Source: Methanobrevibacter sp. TMH8 (lineage in GTDB: Archaea; Methanobacteriota; Methanobacteria; Methanobacteriales; Methanobacteriaceae). From it: a stretch of 64,000 bases of DNA. Positions 59,427 to 64,000 of the stretch are shown here, piece after piece. The notes beneath the pieces were generated by a model that searched no databases, was not told the DNA's origin, and saw only the letters and a list, made by a program, of their open reading frames with translations. Both the position numbers and the translations under genes were made by a program. Each line of letters begins with the position of its first letter. Positions within the stretch are counted from its first letter, which is position 1. The stretch lies in the NCBI RefSeq assembly GCF_020148105.1, contig NZ_JAHLZE010000029.1:1-64000 (forward strand), read 5' to 3'.

Positions 59427-59701
59427 TTGTTTAAATTTTATTTAATTTAGTTTATTTATTTTTTATTTATTTTATTAATTTATTTATTTTATTTACTTTT
59501 AATTAATTTATTCTTTATTATTTTCTATTATTTTCTATTGTTTTATTATTTAAATTAATATTTAGCTTATTATTTAGATTATTATTTAGTTTATTTTTAA
59601 AATTAAAATATATTTAAACTTTAATTTTAAAATTATCTGATATTTAGTTTTATTTATTAGAAAAATTATTCAAATTTAATAATAAATAAAAAAATAAAAA
59701 T

Positions 59702-60826
59702 TTATCTAAAAAATGGCCATTTATTTCCAACTCTTCTAGCTTTAAAAAATCCCATATATCTAAAAGCATTATCATTAGGAATTCTTTCTTTAAATCTTTT
59801 TAGATCTTCATGATCTCTTCTATTCATATCACATCTACCAATATCATCAAATCTACACTCTTGCATTTCATTACATCGGAAATGATGTCTATGACCAAAT
59901 CTATGAGCATGTCTAAAGTCATCTTTAGAATAATCATCACAACCGAATCTAAAATCAGCACTACAGTAATTTCTAGATCTAGGTCTAAAATCTTCCATAT
60001 GATTAGCTATATATTCAGATCTAAGGTTATTTAAATGTTCATCTCTAAATCCAGACCTATGATCAAAATTAGAGGTAGAATTATCATATTTATAGCTAAA
60101 CATTCTATTTAACATTTTACCGAGCATTTGTTTAGCTCGAGAAAGTTTAAATTCAGAACTAGAAATATTAGCATCTTTATTAGTCTTAAGAGAACTAATA
60201 GCTAAATCTTTCACACTTTTCATGATTTCATCTTTATTAGAATCTTCTAAATTTTTGTATATTATTTCTTCCCATTTTGCATCAATTTCTTTAATTTTAG
60301 AAGCTAATTCTTTTCCATATGGAGTTAATGAGATTTTTAAATCCTGTTTAAAATCATGATCTCTATAAAACCAGTGATTTTCATTATTTTCATAAGTTCC
60401 ATTATTTTCATGAGCTCCATGAGTCCCATGAGTCCCATGAGTCCCATGAATTCCATTATTCTCATTATTTAAGCTATTTTCACTATTTTTATCATGATTT
60501 CCTTCATTATTATCATTATTTATTTTATTTTCTTGTGAAACTTCTTTATCTAAAGGTTTTCTATCAATGATTCCAGATAGATATAATTCCATTAGCCCAC
60601 GAGCTGTATTTCTATCATTTAAAAATAGATATTTAGCTAATTCTTTTTTAGATATATTTTCTTTTTTATCAAGTTCAATTATAAATGGAATTTGTTCTGT
60701 AGTAATATCTAAATCTTTAATTTCCTGGTTTAAGTATAGATTATATGCTTTATTTGTAATAGCTAAGAAATTAGCTATAGACAAATCTTCTATTTCATCT
60801 TTATTTAGTTCTTCATCAAACATCAT
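59702..60826 (-). CDS. MarR-like regulator with Gly-Thr-His repeats and a His/Arg-rich tail
   Basis: The 374-residue product begins with a MarR-like winged helix: TTEQIPFIIELDKKENISKKELAKYLFLNDRNTARGLMELYLSGII. The wing is interrupted by a 50-residue insert with a HGTHGTHGTHGAHENN repeat, and the SLTPYGKELASKI strand follows. The C-terminal 120 residues are rich in Arg, His, Asp and Phe (HRFGHRHHF, CNEMQECRFDDIGRCD). The tail may bind metal. AGGAG precedes the start by 10 nt. Its upstream region contains five GTTTCA/TGAAAC half-sites and the palindrome shared with the next MarR gene. Confidence 0.8.
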   Translation of the reverse strand: MMFDEELNKDEIEDLSIANFLAITNKAYNLYLNQEIKDLDITTEQIPFIIELDKKENISKKELAKYLFLNDRNTARGLMELYLSGIIDRKPLDKEVSQENKINNDNNEGNHDKNSENSLNNENNGIHGTHGTHGTHGAHENNGTYENNENHWFYRDHDFKQDLKISLTPYGKELASKIKEIDAKWEEIIYKNLEDSNKDEIMKSVKDLAISSLKTNKDANISSSEFKLSRAKQMLGKMLNRMFSYKYDNSTSNFDHRSGFRDEHLNNLRSEYIANHMEDFRPRSRNYCSADFRFGCDDYSKDDFRHAHRFGHRHHFRCNEMQECRFDDIGRCDMNRRDHEDLKRFKERIPNDNAFRYMGFFKARRVGNKWPFFR

Positions 60827-60937
60827 TCTATTAAATCTCCTATTATTTTTAACTATATTAGAAGTTAGTTGAATGAAAATAAACTAACATATAAGAGAAA
60901 ATTATGGACTTTAATATTTAAAATTAAATTTCCATTC

Positions 60938-61025
60938 AACTGTTTCATATATTAACTGTTTCACTATATAAATGTTTCCTTATGAAACAGTAGTATGATG
61001 AAACAGTTTTATATTGAAACTGTTT
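60938..61025. promoter_or_regulatory. Operator cluster GTTTCA/TGAAAC upstream of the longer MarR gene
   Basis: AACTGTTTCA lies at 60938-60947 and 60954-60963; the palindrome GTTTCCTTATGAAAC at 60974-60988; TGAAACAGTT at 60999-61008; TTGAAACTGTTT at 61014-61025. A TATA-like TATATAAA overlaps the gap between the second site and the palindrome. The five sites lie 110-200 bp upstream of the MarR start. The palindrome recurs nearly unchanged before the second MarR gene (61973-61987). Confidence 0.8.
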
Positions 61026-61156
61026 AAGGATAAAATCAATATTATAAAAAAAATAATGAAAAATATTAAAGATTACTAAAAATTACTAGAAATTATTAAA
61101 AATTGTTAAAAATAGCCAAAGAAAATTAAAGGATATTAAAAATAAAACTTAAATTG

Positions 61157-61801
61157 TTATTTTTTTCTAGGATCTTTGGGAAAAAATCCCTTATTTCTAA
61201 ATAAATCTCGATGGTGTCCATGCCCTCTGAAATGGTGACCTTTAAAGATATTTCCTGCAAATGGATGCATAGAGAAATCAACTCCAGGACCATTCGAATC
61301 TTTAAATTTCTCTTTTTCTTGATCAAATATCTCTAAAGAGCTTTTAGCTAAACTTTTTAAATTATTTATAAGTTGTTCTTTATTTTCAAAATTTTCAGAT
61401 TCTTTCAAACGAGATAAAATCATATCTTCCCATGATTTATCGATTTTTTCAATTTCTAAAGCAGTTTCTTTTCCTTTATCTGTTAAAAAAACATTATATT
61501 TTCTTCTGTTGTTAAGAGCTGTTTTTCTCTCAATTATTTCTTGATCATCCAGTTTTCTAAGAGCTTTAGCTGTTGTTCCTCGAGTAACAAATAATTTATT
61601 AGCTAAATCATCCTGAGAAGCATTTTTAGACCTCATCAATTCTAAAATAAATGGAATTTGTCCAGGAGTAATGTCTAAATCAGTCAGTTTATACATTAAA
61701 TAGTTTTTATATGATTTATAAATAATAGTAACTAAATCACACATTAAAAAATCTTCTGATGCTTCTGATGAATTCTCCTCTATATTTTCTTTATTCTCCA
61801 T
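61157..61801 (-). CDS. MarR-family regulator with a His-rich C-terminal tail
   Basis: The 214-residue product has a complete MarR fold: DITPGQIPFILELMRSKNASQDDLANKLFVTRGTTAKALRKLDDQEII and the wing RRKYNVFLTDKG. The C-terminal 40 residues hold FKGHHFRGHGHHRDLFRN, a histidine-rich stretch that could bind nickel, zinc or cobalt. It is a paralogue of the longer MarR upstream on the map (same strand), with the same DIT-GQIPFI-EL core. GTGAT precedes the start. Its promoter carries GTTTCCTTGTGAAAC beside a TATA-like box, so it likely regulates itself. Confidence 0.9.
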   Translation of the reverse strand: MENKENIEENSSEASEDFLMCDLVTIIYKSYKNYLMYKLTDLDITPGQIPFILELMRSKNASQDDLANKLFVTRGTTAKALRKLDDQEIIERKTALNNRRKYNVFLTDKGKETALEIEKIDKSWEDMILSRLKESENFENKEQLINNLKSLAKSSLEIFDQEKEKFKDSNGPGVDFSMHPFAGNIFKGHHFRGHGHHRDLFRNKGFFPKDPRKK

Positions 61802-61972
61802 AAAATATCACTGTTTTATAATAAAAATTGTAAATTAACTATAATTGTTTAATTAATTGTTTATTTATAGTATTATATCATTAAAAGTTATTAAAGAACA
61901 TTAAAATAAAATTATCATAATAATACAATTTTTAATAGTTGATTTATGATATATAAAAATAAATATATAAAT

Positions 61973-61987
61973 GTTTCCTTGTGAAAC
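61973..61987. promoter_or_regulatory. Palindrome GTTTCCTTGTGAAAC, operator of the second MarR gene
   Basis: This 15-bp palindrome has arms GTTTC and GAAAC with a CTTGT centre. With its flanks (ATATAAATGTTTCCTT) it matches 60966-60988 at nearly every base. The TATA-like ATATATAA directly adjoins it on the gene side, so binding would block TBP or the pre-initiation complex. It lies 172 bp upstream of the MarR start. Confidence 0.8.
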
Positions 61988-62060
61988 AATTGTTAAAAAA
62001 GCTAAAAGATCGAAAATGTTATACTTAAAACTTGCAATTTAAAAGAATATAAAAAAAGAA

Positions 62061-63014
62061 TTAAAGTTTTTTAATTTCAGAAATAGACAATTCTGTTGTT
62101 TTAGCTATTATTTCAATTGGAATGCCTTCGTTTTTCAAGTTAATAGCTATTTCCAATTTTTTTTCTTCTTTCCCCTCTAGTCTTCCTTCAAGTTTTCCTT
62201 CTAATTTTCCTTCTAGTTTTCCTTTTTCTATTCTTTCATTCATCACATTTTCTTGATGGAATTCATTTAATTTTTGATAGAAGTATCTGTCAAATGCACC
62301 GTTTTGTAGTGCGTTTTCTAAACATTCCATTGAAGCTTTTAATCCTTTATCCCCCATTTTTACTATCTCCTTTCTTTCTTCATGTGTTGTTTCATCATCG
62401 ATAAAAGCCAAGTATTGGTGTTTGGGATTGTTTCTTAAATCTTTTTTTGTTTTTATTATCAATCCATTTTGACTTGGGTGTTCTTCATAGATGTTTTCTT
62501 TTCTAAATTTCTCCATTTCAATGATATGGATTTCTAATTTATCTATTAGTTTTTCAGAGATATAAATATTACTATTCCTTATATCAAAGATATTATGGTA
62601 TTTTGGTGATTTTAAGAAGGAATATTTGCATATAGCTATTGTTATGACTTTTTTTATTGAGTTATAGTTTTTTCCTTTGCCCAATGGTTCTATTGCTCTT
62701 TTGCATATATATGTTATTAATCTTTCTAGGAAGTCTTTGGTTTCTTGTCTTTGTATTTCGATATTGATATCTTTTCCACATTCACTTATTATTCTAGAGT
62801 CTAATTCTGATCTTTTTCCTTTAGTTTTATCAGGAGGCATTTTTGTGTTGGTGGTAGTTATTTCTCCTTCTATTTCGATTCCTAAAGCTTTTAAAAAGTT
62901 CTTTTGTTGTAGCTCATTTCCCTTTTCACCCATATACTTGAGAAATAAAAAATCATCCATAGCAAAATAATTTTGAAAAATTATATCTTTAAATTTTGAT
63001 GATTTTTCTTTCAT
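62061..63014 (-). CDS. Rpn-type PD-(D/E)XK nuclease (recombination-promoting / transposase-like)
   Basis: The 317-residue product starts MKEKSSKFKDIIFQNYFAMDDFLF; the ATG at 63014 has a TATA-like AAATATAAAG about 26 nt upstream and no ribosome-binding site, so it may be leaderless. The fold resembles the PDDEXK_2 family: ELDSRIISECGKDINIEIQR contains the D...E-x-Q core. The C-terminal third has EGKLEGKLEGRLEGKEE and a small helix-turn-helix (IPIEIIAKTTELSISEIKKL). Rpn proteins promote recombination in E. coli and recur in many genomes. No terminal inverted repeats or second copy are seen here. Confidence 0.8.
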   Translation of the reverse strand: MKEKSSKFKDIIFQNYFAMDDFLFLKYMGEKGNELQQKNFLKALGIEIEGEITTTNTKMPPDKTKGKRSELDSRIISECGKDINIEIQRQETKDFLERLITYICKRAIEPLGKGKNYNSIKKVITIAICKYSFLKSPKYHNIFDIRNSNIYISEKLIDKLEIHIIEMEKFRKENIYEEHPSQNGLIIKTKKDLRNNPKHQYLAFIDDETTHEERKEIVKMGDKGLKASMECLENALQNGAFDRYFYQKLNEFHQENVMNERIEKGKLEGKLEGKLEGRLEGKEEKKLEIAINLKNEGIPIEIIAKTTELSISEIKKL

Positions 63015-63205
63015 AGACTGGTATTGTATAACTTTATATTTAAATATTAGCTTATATGAGAGCTTAATTTTACTATATAACGACAATAAATAAGTAGTAA
63101 TGTAATTTAAATATAAAAAATAAATATTATAACATAAAAAGAATTTATTAATAAGAAAACAATTTTAGTATATGAAATAAACATTACTATCCATGAAAAA
63201 TATAT

Positions 63206-63577
63206 TTAAATAATATGAGTAGCTACTTCACCACTACTTATATTAACAATTATATCCATTGAATCAATAGGATTTGATGATTCATTTTGAATAATCCAAA
63301 CTTCAAAACCATCTACAGAAATTACTTTCGTTATATTATCATAACCCATAGATAAAGATAAATTAGTAATTTGTTTATATTTCTCATCATCAGTCATATT
63401 TTTAAAATTAGAAATATTAGCAACTTTTTCACCATTCTTAAATTGTGAATTTAGAGAATCTGTTTCCTCAGAGTACTCAGAATAATTATAATCAATTGCT
63501 AAAATATTAAAATAAAATAACAATCCAATTCCTACTAATAAAAAAATTAATATAAAAATCACATTTTTGTTTCTCAT
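63206..63577 (-). CDS. Membrane-anchored exported protein of unknown function
   Basis: The ATG at 63577 follows GAGGT by 6 nt. The 123-residue product starts MRNKNVIFILIFLLVGIGLLFYF, an N-terminal membrane anchor or signal peptide, then a Ser/Asn/Glu-rich exported domain with GYDNITKVISVDGFEVWII. I do not recognise a family. A similar exported protein gene follows upstream on the same strand, which suggests an exported pair. Confidence 0.65.
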   Translation of the reverse strand: MRNKNVIFILIFLLVGIGLLFYFNILAIDYNYSEYSEETDSLNSQFKNGEKVANISNFKNMTDDEKYKQITNLSLSMGYDNITKVISVDGFEVWIIQNESSNPIDSMDIIVNISSGEVATHII

Positions 63578-63739
63578 ATTTAACCTCAAATCTAAGATAT
63601 TGGCATATATTTATAATTTTAAAAATTTTTAATAAAAAATCTAACTTTATAATGGGTGAAAACTTTGATAATGGAAAAAAATTAAATCATGCTGTTTATT
63701 CAAAGCATTTTATCCAAAAATTAATTAATTGTCAAAATT

Positions 63740-64000
63740 TTAACTATTTTCTATTTGAGTTAAAGATGAAACAATCTTTTTAATTGTATCATCTAATATT
63801 AATCCATACTTTTCATTATTATAATTTTCAGAAGACATGTTTGCAGTAATTAAATATGAAAAATTATCTTTTTTAAAACTCCATAACTGAATAATCTTAT
63901 CTTCATTTTCAAATGTTTTAGAATAAACAGTTATATTAGCTATATTATCTTTAGATTCGTTTTTAAAAACTAAATTTTTATTGTTTTCAACATTCAAATT
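63740..64000 (-). CDS. C-terminal part of an exported PsbP-like protein (runs off the window)
   Basis: The frame is open from the edge to a stop at 63740, giving 87 residues of the C-terminus. IANITVYSKTFENEDKIIQLWSF and YLITANMSSENYNNEKYGLILDDTIKKIVSSL resemble the end of PsbP-like or DUF-type exported domains in Methanobrevibacter: an extended strand, a YLIT core and a final helix. The N-terminus, and therefore any signal or lipobox, lies beyond the window. The assignment is tentative. Confidence 0.5.
   Translation of the reverse strand, partial: NLNVENNKNLVFKNESKDNIANITVYSKTFENEDKIIQLWSFKKDNFSYLITANMSSENYNNEKYGLILDDTIKKIVSSLTQIENS

Noticed and set aside
62061-63086. Rpn-type gene as a complete insertion sequence
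   Set aside because: I found no terminal inverted repeats or target duplication around it, and no second copy in the window. The 24-codon upstream extension starting at TTG was also rejected for lack of a ribosome-binding site.

Overview
The window is a very AT-rich stretch of a methanogen genome, most likely a Methanobrevibacter. The evidence is a set of archaeal genes (PolD large subunit, Sec61-beta, archaeal LeuRS, TruD, PMDh small subunit), a methanogen-specific F430 gene (cfbD), and cell-wall genes of pseudomurein-walled Methanobacteriales (a pseudomurein-binding-repeat protein, an adhesin-like protein). A monofunctional haem catalase at 38856-40367 suits the arboriphilus/cuticularis group, where catalase activity is known. 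Ribosome-binding sites of the AGGAGGTGAT type decide many starts; several N-termini were shortened to the ATG that follows one.

Layout. 1-514 is the start of an adhesin-like surface protein on the minus strand, followed by 1.8 kb without genes. 2289-9900 holds anaerobic ribonucleotide reductase, the PolD large subunit with a C-terminal PIP-like box, and a 54-residue Sec61-beta. 10207-19870 is mostly membrane and envelope genes: a cation/proton antiporter, DUF998, a flavodoxin-ferredoxin, pirin, DUF4013, an Xre regulator, DedA, UppP, and a MacB-like ABC pair behind two adjoining 20-bp palindromes. 20475-29233 holds PurB, a repeat membrane protein, CopA, a QueG-like protein, a Cys-rich MarR regulator and an amidohydrolase.

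29234-30295 is a gene-poor island. It contains a 32-residue hydrophobic peptide gene with an almost perfect Shine-Dalgarno, a 17-nt element present twice, a foldable 83-nt segment and several perfect inverted repeats. I regard this as the best candidate for an undescribed small-RNA or small-peptide locus.

30296-46229 carries housekeeping genes (PMDh small subunit, TruD, tRNA-Arg(GCG), AIR-synthase-like, CfbD, HisH, a YchF-like GTPase), the catalase and several small accessory genes. 46230-57680 has TSUP, an MBL hydrolase, a holin-like/phosphodiesterase fusion, CbiE, LeuRS, CutA, NadE and a Get3/ArsA ATPase. 58161-64000 holds a probable secreted pseudomurein-bound metallopeptidase, two MarR regulators with His-rich tails that share an operator, an Rpn-type nuclease and two exported or anchored proteins.

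The genes form few operons: most stand alone, separated by 200-600 bp of AT-rich DNA. Two traits recur. Intergenic arrays repeat with a period of 8 or 10-11 bp, and Asn/Lys/Glu-rich low-complexity inserts interrupt otherwise conserved enzymes. I saw no CRISPR array, rRNA, intact prophage or insertion sequence.
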